DNA from: a virus
IMG/VR virus record: IMGVR_UViG_3300033153_014453
Span: 1 to 59,721 of that record
Length of the DNA stretch: 59,721 bases
Reading direction: 5' to 3' (one strand)
Positions 31,382 through 40,339 of this stretch are shown one piece after another. Below the pieces are notes generated by a model, which was not told where the DNA came from, searched no databases, and saw only the letters and a list, made by a program, of their open reading frames with translations. Both the position numbers and the translations under genes were made by a program. Position 1 is the first letter of the stretch. Each line of letters starts with the position of its first letter.

Positions 31382-32422
31382 ATGAAAAAAATAATCTGGC
31401 TAGTTAGTTTTTTTCTTATCTTTTTCTTAGCAACTAGTTCTCACGCTAGAAGAGCAGTGCTTCCACAAGATTTAGTATCAGATAACAAAATCTCAGGTGG
31501 AAAAACAGTAAGTATTTCTTCTGATGGTAAGAAGTTTAGCTTTACTACTCCTACTAGTGCAAATGTAGATCAAGATGCTGATTACACTTGGAGTGGATTT
31601 AATACCTTCAACGGAACTGTTTATATAGACGTTTCTGCTACTAGTCCATTTGTTATAAGAACTGGTGGTGGTACTATATTTCAGATTGATAATAACGGAG
31701 CTTATACTGCTTATCCTAGTGATAATTATCATGTTGCTACTAAGAAATATGTTGATGATCATGCTGGAGGGTTAAATACTGATAATGACTATACCTGGAG
31801 CGGTGCTCAGACTTTTAATGGAACGGTCTACATAGATGTTTCATCCGCCAGTCCTTTCGTAATAAGAGCCAGCGGAAATACAATGTTCCAAAGCGATGAC
31901 TCCGGAACTACTGTATACGACAAAAACGGAGACTGGGTTTATTCTACAATAAGTGGAATCCAGGGCTTATCTACTGCCAGCGGCTTTGATGAAATGGAAG
32001 CCGAAAAAGGTATTTTTGGAATCAACACTACTGAAATAAGCTCTGATACTACGCTTACACTTGATCAGACCAGGGGTATTAGATTTTTAGTCACCTCAAC
32101 TTCCACGGTAACAGGTCCTCCGCTTAGTTGTTCGCCTATTTCTGGTAACACGGTTCCTCCTATGAGATTTCATCTTGTAGGTAATTCTGGCCTTACGCTT
32201 TTTGCTAATAGTTCTACTATTCCTATTTATTACTCAGCAGGAACAGATTTCAAATCCGCTGATGCTGTTTGGATAAACCCAGGTAGTTATGGAACCGTTT
32301 TAGGAATGGATACTGTAGTAACTGGATCTACGGCTTATTATGTGGTTTATTACATATCTTTCCCGTTTGATGGAACAAGAAAAAGCGGTTGTACACTTTA
32401 TGCAGTGGGAGATGGGAGCTAA
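31382..32422 (+). CDS. Secreted fibre-like protein with internal repeat
   Basis: ATG at 31382 (AAGAGG site) begins MKKIIWLVSFFLIFFLATSSHA, a clear Sec signal peptide ending at a small-X-small cleavage site. The body has two repeats of DYTWSG-TFNGTVYIDVS-SPFVIR and a HVATKKYVDDH motif common in phage tail fibres. A signal peptide on a fibre-type protein is odd: it may be an exported surface protein, not a virion part. The second repeat has more GC-rich codons than the first. Confidence 0.75.
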   Translation: MKKIIWLVSFFLIFFLATSSHARRAVLPQDLVSDNKISGGKTVSISSDGKKFSFTTPTSANVDQDADYTWSGFNTFNGTVYIDVSATSPFVIRTGGGTIFQIDNNGAYTAYPSDNYHVATKKYVDDHAGGLNTDNDYTWSGAQTFNGTVYIDVSSASPFVIRASGNTMFQSDDSGTTVYDKNGDWVYSTISGIQGLSTASGFDEMEAEKGIFGINTTEISSDTTLTLDQTRGIRFLVTSTSTVTGPPLSCSPISGNTVPPMRFHLVGNSGLTLFANSSTIPIYYSAGTDFKSADAVWINPGSYGTVLGMDTVVTGSTAYYVVYYISFPFDGTRKSGCTLYAVGDGS

Positions 32423-32423
32423 A

Positions 32424-32522
32424 ATGAAACAAAAAACCAAAGAACTAATCTCAATCTTTGTTTGGTCTTTTTGTTTATGTGTTAGCTTGTTTTTCTTGTG
32501 TTTTATTATTTCTAGCACTTAA
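32424..32522 (+). CDS. 32-aa single-TM peptide
   Basis: MKQKTKELISIFVWSFCLCV continues into a hydrophobic stretch to residue 30. It starts two bases after the previous stop and ends just before an AAGGAGG site for the next gene. Could be a small membrane regulator. Coding is inferred from spacing and the Lys-Thr-Lys start. Confidence 0.45.
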   Translation: MKQKTKELISIFVWSFCLCVSLFFLCFIISST

Positions 32523-32537
32523 GGAGGAAAAAGAAAG

Positions 32538-32975
32538 ATGGGAGAAGTAACCTGGACTAGCTATGGTTCATGGCAGACGGCTATTAGTTCTGATCTTGAT
32601 AGTTTGGCTGGTGGTGGCTTGGCTATCAGCTCGGCGATTGATAATAGTAGTAATAAAGATCTTTTCATAGACATTGAAGTGTATCTTGCAACAGTGGATC
32701 TTTCCGCCCAAACCAATCCAGCAATCTACATTTGGTTGATTGCCAGGACGGATGGAACCAATTTTGAAGATGGCGGATCTAGTGTGGAACCCGCCCGTGC
32801 TCCTGATGCAATAGTACCTCTGCGAGAAGTTAACGCTGCACAACGTGTATTTGCTCGAATGCTTATGGCTACCCCGGACCAGTTCAAGATTCTCGTACGG
32901 AACAAGACTGGCGTTACACTTGCGGCAAGTGGAAATACAGTAAAATACAACCTCTATGGAGAGACGGTGGCATAG
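32538..32975 (+). CDS. Small virion protein, 145 aa
   Basis: Beta-rich, mostly hydrophilic, with DLFIDIEVYLATVDLS and AIYIWLIAR strands. Balanced codon use (ccg, gcg, cgg) unlike the A/T-rich neighbours suggests recent acquisition. Strong AAGGAGGAAAAAG site. Possible fibre head or baseplate protein. Confidence 0.65.
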   Translation: MGEVTWTSYGSWQTAISSDLDSLAGGGLAISSAIDNSSNKDLFIDIEVYLATVDLSAQTNPAIYIWLIARTDGTNFEDGGSSVEPARAPDAIVPLREVNAAQRVFARMLMATPDQFKILVRNKTGVTLAASGNTVKYNLYGETVA

Positions 32976-32977
32976 TT

Positions 32978-33799
32978 ATGTTTAAATTCATTAGAAATCC
33001 TAATCCTCACAAAAAACCTCCCTATGGTAGCAGGATTGATCCTACACATCCACTGGCTCAAGGATTAGTGGGGTGTTGGTTGATGAATGAAGGTGGTGGG
33101 AGTAAGATTTTTGATTTAATGTTAGGCATAGGAGGAGTTGCTGGATCAGGATCTCCCTCTCCTAGTTGGGACAGCAAAGGTATTTATTTTCCTGGGGTTA
33201 ATTCTTCATGTTTCTATTATACTTCTCATCCGATTCAGGATATAGTCAACCAATGCTCTGTTGTCTTTTGTTTCAGGACCATTGATACGAGTTATGCTAA
33301 GAATGGAAGAATCATTTCGACAAAAGATAGTTGGAGTTCTGCAAGTGGTTTTGAAGTCTCATACAACCCTGATACAAACAAACTCGAAGTGATTGGAAGT
33401 GGCTCGTCAGCTCACAGTATTTATGAGGCTGCTCTGAATGATGGTCTTTGTCATAATATTGAGATTATTTTTGATGGTACAAGTGATAAAGTATTCATAG
33501 ATGGCATAGAAAATTCCACTGGTTCAATAGATACACTTACTGTATCCACTGAGGATCTTGGTATAGGAGATAGAGGCCCTAGTGCTAATTCAATAGAGCC
33601 ATTTAAAGGAATACTTCATTATTTGTATGTTTTTCGGAGGGCTTTGGCTGAATCAGAAATCGCTCATCTCTCCGCCGAACCCTACTCCTTCATTCTCGTT
33701 CCCCAATACTGGTACATGGTAGATTTTGGAGTTGTTTCTTCACCACCCGGACCACCTGATCCTGGACCTACCGGGTTTCAAGGATTAAGGATATTTTGA
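32978..33799 (+). CDS. LamG/concanavalin A-like lectin domain protein
   Basis: 273 residues. The pattern HPLAQGLVGCWLMNEGGG (25-42), a central IEIIFDGTSDKVFIDGIEN and LHYLYVFRRALAESEIAHL is the LamG jelly-roll sandwich widely seen in phage receptor-binding and decoration proteins. The C-terminal SPPGPPDPGPTGF stretch is a collagen-like linker, perhaps for fibre trimerisation. Probably contacts host glycans. Confidence 0.85.
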   Translation: MFKFIRNPNPHKKPPYGSRIDPTHPLAQGLVGCWLMNEGGGSKIFDLMLGIGGVAGSGSPSPSWDSKGIYFPGVNSSCFYYTSHPIQDIVNQCSVVFCFRTIDTSYAKNGRIISTKDSWSSASGFEVSYNPDTNKLEVIGSGSSAHSIYEAALNDGLCHNIEIIFDGTSDKVFIDGIENSTGSIDTLTVSTEDLGIGDRGPSANSIEPFKGILHYLYVFRRALAESEIAHLSAEPYSFILVPQYWYMVDFGVVSSPPGPPDPGPTGFQGLRIF

Positions 33800-34188
33800 T
33801 GAATAAACGGGTACAGATTTTAAGTATTACTTTTATTGTATTTTTCATTATGTCATCGCCAGTTCTAAGCAGCCCATTCTTAGTTTGTGATCCGCAAAGC
33901 GGTGTTACAAGTTATATTGTTTATATTGATGATTACAACACAGAAGTTCCTGCACGAATACTTTCAGATGGAAAAGGGCAGCTTTATTTTGACCTTGAAC
34001 CTTTAAATCTTTCAAACGGATGGCATAGAGCAAGAGTAGCAGCTAAAAATAATTATGGAACTAGCAACTTTGTAATATTTGATTTTAAATGGCCACGTGT
34101 TAGCAATGGGAAATTAAGAATAAGGATAGATAATAATAAATCTTTCCCGAAAATAAGTATTAACGGAAATGGAAGATTTAGAAAATAA
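33799..34188 (+). CDS. Secreted small protein with beta-sandwich domain
   Basis: 129 residues from ATG at 33799, which overlaps the preceding TGA. N-terminal Sec signal (ILSITFIVFFIMSSPVLSS), then a fibronectin-like beta domain (GVTSYIVYIDDYNTEVPAR). Another exported protein in the tail block. Might act in the periplasm near lysis genes that follow. Function unknown. Confidence 0.7.
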   Translation: MNKRVQILSITFIVFFIMSSPVLSSPFLVCDPQSGVTSYIVYIDDYNTEVPARILSDGKGQLYFDLEPLNLSNGWHRARVAAKNNYGTSNFVIFDFKWPRVSNGKLRIRIDNNKSFPKISINGNGRFRK

Positions 34189-34208
34189 AAAAGAAAGGCT
34201 ATTCTAAA

Positions 34209-34505
34209 ATGACTCTTGATCCTCAGGTTTTGGGTAATATTTGTGGAGCCTTAATAGTAGGAGGTTACAGTGGGTTGAAAGTAGTTGCATATTTTAAAAA
34301 ACGAAATCAAAATGGAGTAATAAGCAATACAGAAAACAAATGCCCAGATCCTACTTGTCATGCAAGTGTCGAATCAATGGCAGAAAATATGAAAGAAATA
34401 AGAAACTCAATTCAAAACGAGATTTTTCCTAAAATAAACAAAACAGCTGAAGATGTAGCTACAATAAAAGGATGGATAAGAGGAATAAAAGGAAGTAAGA
34501 TCTAA
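34209..34505 (+). CDS. Membrane protein with coiled coil, holin-like
   Basis: 98 residues: a short hydrophobic N-terminal segment (VLGNICGALIVGGYSGLKVV), then CPDPTCHASVESMAENM and a coiled-coil end. The topology resembles small phage holin/spanin-like proteins and it directly precedes the endolysin. It may form the holin or anchor the lysis complex. No family confirmed. Confidence 0.55.
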   Translation: MTLDPQVLGNICGALIVGGYSGLKVVAYFKKRNQNGVISNTENKCPDPTCHASVESMAENMKEIRNSIQNEIFPKINKTAEDVATIKGWIRGIKGSKI

Positions 34506-34519
34506 AAAGAGAGCCAGTT

Positions 34520-35113
34520 ATGACTAAGTGTAAAGAAATAAAAACTGGGAATAAGCTCATAGAATGTACTTCTAATATTTGGATACTTGCTAAGGAGAGT
34601 GATTACTTAAATGGCAGAGATAAAAATGCCATAAAAGGTTTTCTTAGAAGCATAGAAGATACCTTTAGGCATGCTTACAGAAAAAAGCATAAACTTTTTC
34701 TTAATCCTACTGGTTTAGGAATAAGAAATGATTGCTTAGGAAGAGGTTATTTCGGAGCTAAGCGAGGAAATAGATTACACAAAGGACTTGATATTTTATG
34801 CTTTCCAGGGCAATATGTAGGTGCTATAATAGATGGTAGAATAGAAAGAAATGGTTTAGTTTATAATGATACTCAGAAATATAAACTTATAGTAATAAAA
34901 TCCGGCCTTTGGGAAGTTAAACAAATGTATTGTGAGCTTAAAGATAGGTTAATAGGCAAATCAGTAAATGCAGGAGAAGAAATAGCTATAGCTCAGGATA
35001 TAACTGAAAGAAAAGATTACAAAGAAAAAGGAATGCTTCCTCATTTGCATATAGAAGTAAGATTCGAAGGCAAGTTAGTAGACCCAGAGCCTTTGATTTT
35101 TGGAGGTTTTTAA
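34520..35113 (+). CDS. M23 family endopeptidase (endolysin)
   Basis: 197 residues. Zinc-binding H-x-x-x-D in HKGLD (His87, Asp91) and H-x-H in PHLHIEV (His175, His177) define LytM/M23 metallopeptidases that cut peptidoglycan cross-links. The N-terminal 70 residues are unrelated and may set specificity. No signal peptide is visible, so release depends on the holin-like gene just upstream. Confidence 0.88.
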   Translation: MTKCKEIKTGNKLIECTSNIWILAKESDYLNGRDKNAIKGFLRSIEDTFRHAYRKKHKLFLNPTGLGIRNDCLGRGYFGAKRGNRLHKGLDILCFPGQYVGAIIDGRIERNGLVYNDTQKYKLIVIKSGLWEVKQMYCELKDRLIGKSVNAGEEIAIAQDITERKDYKEKGMLPHLHIEVRFEGKLVDPEPLIFGGF

Positions 35114-35116
35114 GTT

Positions 35117-35668
35117 ATGGATGAGAAGTTAAAATTATATAATCTTAGCAAGCCTTATATTAATACCGGAGATTGTATTATTTGGAGATCTTATTCTACT
35201 ATAGGAAGTTTAATTAGGTTTTTCTCTAAAGCAGATGTAAATCATGCTTCTTTAGTTATAAAACCAAAAGAATATGTAGGGTTAGTAGATAGGAGATTTC
35301 TACTAGAAGCTCTTGAATTCGGAGTAGTTCCTAGATTGCTTTCTGAAAGGTTGAAAAATTTTAAAGGAAAAGTGTGGTGGTTGCCTTTAAAGAAGAAATA
35401 CGAAGATAAAAGAAATTCAATAGCTGAATGGGCTATTCAAGAAATAGCTAAAGGAAAAGGTTATGATTATAAAAGCCTTTTCAAGCAAATCTTAGGAAGA
35501 GTCTCAATAGAAACTGGAAAATATTTTTGTTCAGAATTCGTGCATGCTTCTTTAGTTTTTGGTGCTAGTATTGCGCTACCTATGAAAGCAGCTAGACCTG
35601 GAGATTTAGAAAATTTAGGAGTTTATGAAAAAAGAATTCTTATTTATGATAACATAGGAGAAAGCTAA
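35117..35668 (+). CDS. YiiX-like permuted NlpC/P60 hydrolase
   Basis: 183 residues with the permuted papain-like layout: VNHASLVI (His43), ALEFGV (Glu64 or 67) and KYFCSEFVHASL (Cys138, Ser139). Such proteins are thiol hydrolases of peptide or acyl bonds. Overlap-free and directly after the M23 gene, so probably a second wall-active enzyme. N-terminal GDCII is typical of the family. Confidence 0.85.
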   Translation: MDEKLKLYNLSKPYINTGDCIIWRSYSTIGSLIRFFSKADVNHASLVIKPKEYVGLVDRRFLLEALEFGVVPRLLSERLKNFKGKVWWLPLKKKYEDKRNSIAEWAIQEIAKGKGYDYKSLFKQILGRVSIETGKYFCSEFVHASLVFGASIALPMKAARPGDLENLGVYEKRILIYDNIGES

Positions 35669-36469
35669 ATGCCAACTCATGTAACAGAATCTACAGGTGC
35701 AAGTGTAACTGCTACTTGGCAATTTGAATCAGGGAGCAAGGCAGAGTTTAAATCTGGTAGTACATTAGAAACAAAATCTGGAAGCACATTGGCTTGTGGT
35801 GGAGATTTTGATTTAACAGGAGATTTTATAGAAATCTCAGAAGGCGGAACTGGAGCTACTACTGCTGCTGGTGCTAGAAGTAATTTAGAAGCGGCTAAGA
35901 GCGGAAGTAATAGTGATATAACTGAACTTAGTGGCTTGACTACTCCTTTATCTGTAGCTCAAGGTGGAACTGGGGCAACTATACTTACTTCAGGTGGGAT
36001 TCTAATAGGTAATGATACAAGTGCAATTTCTACGGCAAGTACTTCTACCAGCAATGCTGAATTGGTTACTGATATTAACGGAACGCCTAAATGGGTAGAG
36101 CATAAAGAATACATAGGTGTAATGTGTGTAGACCCGGATACTTCTATAACTGCTACAAGTAACGTAGCTCAGTTTCATTTTCCTTTTGATGGTTATGTAA
36201 CAAATACTTTTGCTGGTGTGAATGTAGCCGGTACAGGAACGACTATTCCTATAATAAATATAGAAATTGAAGGTAGTAGTATTTTTACTACTAAACTAAC
36301 AATAGATTCTGGTGAAACTAAATCTTCTACTGCTAGTACGCCAGCTGTTATTAATACTGGAACAAGTAATTTTTCCAAATGGGATCTTTGTAGTATTCAT
36401 GTAGATTGTACTGGGACAACTCCGCCTGAAGGATTAGTTGTGACACTTACTACAGTAAAAACGGGTTAA
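35669..36469 (+). CDS. Tail fibre protein
   Basis: 266 residues. Two copies of the classic phage fibre element GGTGATTAAGARSNLEAA and VAQGGTGATILTSGG, preceded by a beta-helix-like repeat (SGSKAEFKSGSTLETKSGST). These mark a tail-fibre shaft leading to a beta-rich C-terminal tip (residues 150-266). Confidence 0.88.
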   Translation: MPTHVTESTGASVTATWQFESGSKAEFKSGSTLETKSGSTLACGGDFDLTGDFIEISEGGTGATTAAGARSNLEAAKSGSNSDITELSGLTTPLSVAQGGTGATILTSGGILIGNDTSAISTASTSTSNAELVTDINGTPKWVEHKEYIGVMCVDPDTSITATSNVAQFHFPFDGYVTNTFAGVNVAGTGTTIPIINIEIEGSSIFTTKLTIDSGETKSSTASTPAVINTGTSNFSKWDLCSIHVDCTGTTPPEGLVVTLTTVKTG

Positions 36470-36472
36470 GAA

Positions 36473-37192
36473 ATGATAATAATAAATGCTGCACGTAAAG
36501 TGACATATAGTCCCTGGGAGGCTTGGGATGAGACATCTGAAAGTGGTCTTGCTTCTGATGACACTTTTGTCTGTCTTTTTGAGAACCCCAGTGCGGGGGG
36601 AGATGAGACTGGGCAAGGCCTAGGTCTAAGCGGATCCGATCTTGTGCTTACCCAGTCTGGTAATGTAGCCGGGGCAACGGGAAGTCCTCCGTATCGAAGC
36701 CTTGATGGTAGTGATGATTACTTCACTGCTACGGATAATTTATTTTTGCAGATAGGTCCTGGTGATTATGATGGAGTATTTTCCATAATTCTGAAATTGG
36801 CAAATGTGAACTTCGCTGATGGTGATTATTTTATCTATATCATAGGAGATGGTAATAATTACTTCTACCTCAAAAGTGATGCGGGCAAGTTACATTTTTA
36901 TTGGGAGGATAATAGCTATGTTCATACCAATGCTACTACTACAAATAGTTTTCCCACTTCTGGACCTTTGTATTTGTACATAATTGGTGAGGGTGGTTCG
37001 AGTAATACAGCGGCTTTTTCTACACAGAAGGAGACAAGTTTATCCAATATTCCTGCTGGTAACAAGGTAAGTGGTAGTGGTGCATGGAGCAACATTTCCC
37101 AACTTGGAGCCAACTATATCGTGGGGTATTCAACGAGCGGTCAGATGGATGCCTATTACGTTGTGTTATCTAAGCTGAACTTGCTTGCATAG
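36473..37192 (+). CDS. Lectin-like fibre tip protein
   Basis: 239 residues, beta-sandwich character (RSLDGSDDYFTATDNLF; FSIILKLANVNFADGDYF; KLHFYWEDN), similar in layout to LamG domains. More GC-rich than the shaft gene before it, including gcg, cgg and ccg codons; likely an exchanged receptor-binding module. Starts two bases past the fibre stop. Confidence 0.7.
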   Translation: MIIINAARKVTYSPWEAWDETSESGLASDDTFVCLFENPSAGGDETGQGLGLSGSDLVLTQSGNVAGATGSPPYRSLDGSDDYFTATDNLFLQIGPGDYDGVFSIILKLANVNFADGDYFIYIIGDGNNYFYLKSDAGKLHFYWEDNSYVHTNATTTNSFPTSGPLYLYIIGEGGSSNTAAFSTQKETSLSNIPAGNKVSGSGAWSNISQLGANYIVGYSTSGQMDAYYVVLSKLNLLA

Positions 37193-37204
37193 GAGCCTAA
37201 GAAG

Positions 37205-37603
37205 ATGCCTCAATGGATAAAATTTCAGCTCAAGGAAAGACCTTTCTACGATCCTCGAACAGGCGAGATCCTGCAATCTATTGAGGGCCGAAAAAATCAT
37301 CCCCGGAAAGATCCCTTTGAGGGCGGAGGTAAGATTTACCCTGAGATTCACGGCAAGATCCTGGAACGATACGAAAGTGGGGACACTTTGCTTATACAGA
37401 TAGATAACGAGATTCCGTGGGAAGTTATAAACGAAAAGGAAGAAATTCTCACATATAAAAAGGTGAAAGAAAATAGAATTCCTGTGAAAAGGTTACGAGT
37501 AACTCATGAATCCAATTTTGTAAAGGAAGAGCAAGTTAAGGAATTAATTGATGTACTAAAGCCAATCGATAAAGAAGGTATTGTAGAAGGAGAAACAAAG
37601 TGA
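37205..37603 (+). CDS. Hypothetical protein, 132 aa
   Basis: Basic and beta-rich N-terminal half (MPQWIKFQLKERPFYDPRT), Lys/Glu-rich end. GC-rich like the fibre-tip gene. It ends in GTGA with the next gene's start. May be a fibre chaperone or connector; no family recognised. Confidence 0.6.
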   Translation: MPQWIKFQLKERPFYDPRTGEILQSIEGRKNHPRKDPFEGGGKIYPEIHGKILERYESGDTLLIQIDNEIPWEVINEKEEILTYKKVKENRIPVKRLRVTHESNFVKEEQVKELIDVLKPIDKEGIVEGETK

Positions 37604-38502
37604 ATCTCCATTTAATGAGCTTAAATATAAGACAATTCTGTCCTGATTTGAGTATTCCTGTTATTAGACAGAGAATAAATATAAGATACAAACAGCTTTT
37701 AAGAGCTGAAGATTGGGAGTTTTTAAGTGATAATACTACGGTAATTCTTAAGGCTAGATATGATTCAGCAGATGGAGAAACAGTAGCTATAGATCAATAT
37801 GGAACTAATGTTACAGGAACTAGTACGGTTTTTTCTAGTTTAGAATCAGGTTACTTCTTTCGCTTTGGGACTGAAAGCCAGGCTTATGAAGTTTCTACCA
37901 TAAATAGCGATACTAGCCTAACCTTAGCTACTTCCTATGGTGGAACTACTCAAACAGCTAGTAGTTTTTCTTATTTTAAGTCTATTTATTCTCCACCTGT
38001 AGGAGATGTAGCAGAGATTGTTGATATAGTTTATCAACAACCCTTGAGAGAAGTTACTCTTAGCTACTTAGATTCCATAGATCCAGAAAGATCTACTACT
38101 GGTTCTCCTAGGTATTATAGAATAGTAGACAAAACAAAATCAAGTGGAGTTGTTAGATTCGAAATCTGGCCTATTCCTGATCAGGATTATGTTGTTAGGG
38201 TTTTTTATAAGAAACTAGTCTCAGAACTAACCTCTAACAACGATGAACCAGTTTTTGATCCTGAAGTTTTAGAAGCAGGTGCTTTATGGGATTGTTATAG
38301 GATAGAATTTACACTTACTAAAAATCCTGCTTACATAGGCTTAGCTCGTGATGCTCAAAAGGAGTTTACAATTTTGTATCATAAACTCTTACAAGAAGAC
38401 TCCAGAACTTCGTCTTTGCCTAGTAGAGTTATAGATGTAAGTAGCGGAACTAGGTATGATGATAATTTCTTACTAAGCCATGATGTAGAGGTTCTTGAGT
38501 AA
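37600..38502 (+). CDS. Head-tail adaptor-like protein 1
   Basis: 300 residues, start GTG with AAGGAG 7 bases away (GTGA overlap). N-terminal helical YKQLLRAEDWEFL pattern and central beta domain with IPDQDYVVRVFYKKL, as in podovirus adaptor (gp4/gp11-type) proteins. Followed by two genes of similar layout. Confidence 0.65.
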   Translation: MNLHLMSLNIRQFCPDLSIPVIRQRINIRYKQLLRAEDWEFLSDNTTVILKARYDSADGETVAIDQYGTNVTGTSTVFSSLESGYFFRFGTESQAYEVSTINSDTSLTLATSYGGTTQTASSFSYFKSIYSPPVGDVAEIVDIVYQQPLREVTLSYLDSIDPERSTTGSPRYYRIVDKTKSSGVVRFEIWPIPDQDYVVRVFYKKLVSELTSNNDEPVFDPEVLEAGALWDCYRIEFTLTKNPAYIGLARDAQKEFTILYHKLLQEDSRTSSLPSRVIDVSSGTRYDDNFLLSHDVEVLE

Positions 38503-39215
38503 TGAGAGTTTCAGAGATATTAGACATAGTTCAAAATAAACTAACCGAGGATGGAGTTTATAGAAGTAGGAGTTTTCTTCTAACTGGTTTGAATGATGGT
38601 TACAGATTATCTGCTGTTTTTGCATTATTTAATGAGAAAAGTGCAATAATAGATGTAAATGGAAGCAGAAATTATAATCTGCTTCCAAATGATGCTCAAG
38701 GTGAGTGTTTTGCTCCTTTGTATGTAGCCAATGCTAATACTGGTAAAAAAGTAAACCCAGTTTCAGTTGATGAATTTCCTTTTTATTCTACGCCTTGGTT
38801 AGGAAAATTAAATGAAACTGATGGAGAGAGCTTGTATTATACTTTACTAAGCCCTTATCATAGCGCATTTGTAACTCTTGTACTTTGTCCTATACAAAAC
38901 ATAGGACGAACGCAGCTAAAAATAATCGGCGCTTATGTTCCTAAAACATTAACTGAAGACAGCACTCCAGAAATTCCAGAAGAATTTACTGATGTTTTGA
39001 TTTATTATACGCTTTTTTATGCTTTTTCTAACGAACCTGGTAGAAGTAGCCAGATGTTAGAAAATTACAAACTCTTTGGTGAAAGACTTAGTGAGATGAC
39101 TACTTTCATGAGAGCTAGATTTCCGGGTGGTAGAGATTACGAACCAAGGCCTATTGAGTTTACTTTTAGTTATACTCCTACTAAAGAGCAACAATATCAA
39201 GAAGGCGAAATGTAA
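38502..39215 (+). CDS. Head-tail adaptor-like protein 2
   Basis: 237 residues, overlaps the previous gene by one base. Helical ends around a beta core (LKIIGAYVPKTL), and a helical C-terminus (FTDVLIYYTLFYAFSNEPGR). Layout resembles neighbouring adaptor-like genes, suggesting the connector rings of a short tail. Confidence 0.65.
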   Translation: MRVSEILDIVQNKLTEDGVYRSRSFLLTGLNDGYRLSAVFALFNEKSAIIDVNGSRNYNLLPNDAQGECFAPLYVANANTGKKVNPVSVDEFPFYSTPWLGKLNETDGESLYYTLLSPYHSAFVTLVLCPIQNIGRTQLKIIGAYVPKTLTEDSTPEIPEEFTDVLIYYTLFYAFSNEPGRSSQMLENYKLFGERLSEMTTFMRARFPGGRDYEPRPIEFTFSYTPTKEQQYQEGEM

Positions 39216-39229
39216 AAGAGAATCAGCTT

Positions 39230-40306
39230 ATGAATGTCTATGATCTTATAACACAAATAGGAGAAGAACTTAACGAAGATTTTACTAATGCTCCTGTATG
39301 GACTAGGGATGAGATTTTAGGTTATATAAGAGAGATTGTAAGAGTTTTTTCTTCGCTTACTAGAATAGTAGATAAGCAAGCAATTCTTCAAGTTGATGCA
39401 ACTACTGGAGAATGTTCAGTTCCTAGTGATTTTAATGAGGCTTTTTATTTAGAGTTTAACGGAATTCCCTTAGATATAGTAAAACCAAATGAGCTAGATT
39501 TTATAGATACTGCTTGGGGGCTTAATTCAACTGCTGCTAGTCCAAGTGCAGCCACAGTTTATAACTCTGGTAAGGATGCAAAAGTAAAACTAGTTCCAGT
39601 TCCTAGTGTAGTTGCAGGAGTTATTGGATCTAGTGTTTTATATGAGATTTATTTAAGCAGTCCTAATAGTAATGTTTGGAAAGTTGAGTCTAGGAATGGA
39701 AGATTAGTAACAAGTATATCTTCTGGTACAGTTGGAAGTTATACATTGCCAGGAGATGGAAATTATTGGGATCTTAGCATAGATAACGATGGAAGATTGA
39801 TAACTACTATTACTGCCAGTAGTGATTATGATGTTATTACACTTAGTGATAGTGGTGATAATAATATATATAGATTAACATGTAACATAGATGGAGAATT
39901 AGTACTAAGGTCTATTTCTTATGGTAAAGTTGTAAGAATGACAATAGATGGAATTGATCAGTATTTTAGTTCTAATTATGGAATAATAGTTGATTCACAT
40001 GCTACAGGGGTTACTACTAATTTACAGCATGTAATAAATCAAAATTATCCTTTTGGTACTACGATTTATAATAGGATAGGCGATGACGCTTGTATTTGTT
40101 TTTATAAAGGAAACATTCAAGATACACCAACGGGAATGAGCGAGTTGTTTGTTTCTGATGCTTATATTCCTATAATAAAGCATGGAGTCCTTTCAAAGGC
40201 TTATTCTCATGATGGACCGGGAAGAGATGAGAATAAGTCTAAGATTTTATGGGCTATTTTTCTTTCTGAGTGTAGAACTTTAAAAAATCTCTTCCAGAGG
40301 CAGTAG
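39230..40306 (+). CDS. Head-tail adaptor-like protein 3 with insertion
   Basis: 358 residues. N-terminal helical part (DEILGYIREIVRVFSSLTR), then a strand VPSDFNEAF as in the relatives, and a large beta-rich insertion (about residues 130-280) before the helical end (GRDENKSKILWAIFLSECRT). The insertion may be an exposed adaptor domain contacting the nozzle. Confidence 0.6.
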   Translation: MNVYDLITQIGEELNEDFTNAPVWTRDEILGYIREIVRVFSSLTRIVDKQAILQVDATTGECSVPSDFNEAFYLEFNGIPLDIVKPNELDFIDTAWGLNSTAASPSAATVYNSGKDAKVKLVPVPSVVAGVIGSSVLYEIYLSSPNSNVWKVESRNGRLVTSISSGTVGSYTLPGDGNYWDLSIDNDGRLITTITASSDYDVITLSDSGDNNIYRLTCNIDGELVLRSISYGKVVRMTIDGIDQYFSSNYGIIVDSHATGVTTNLQHVINQNYPFGTTIYNRIGDDACICFYKGNIQDTPTGMSELFVSDAYIPIIKHGVLSKAYSHDGPGRDENKSKILWAIFLSECRTLKNLFQRQ

Positions 40307-40339
40307 AAATAAGAATAGAAATAAGAAAAAGCAAGAAAA

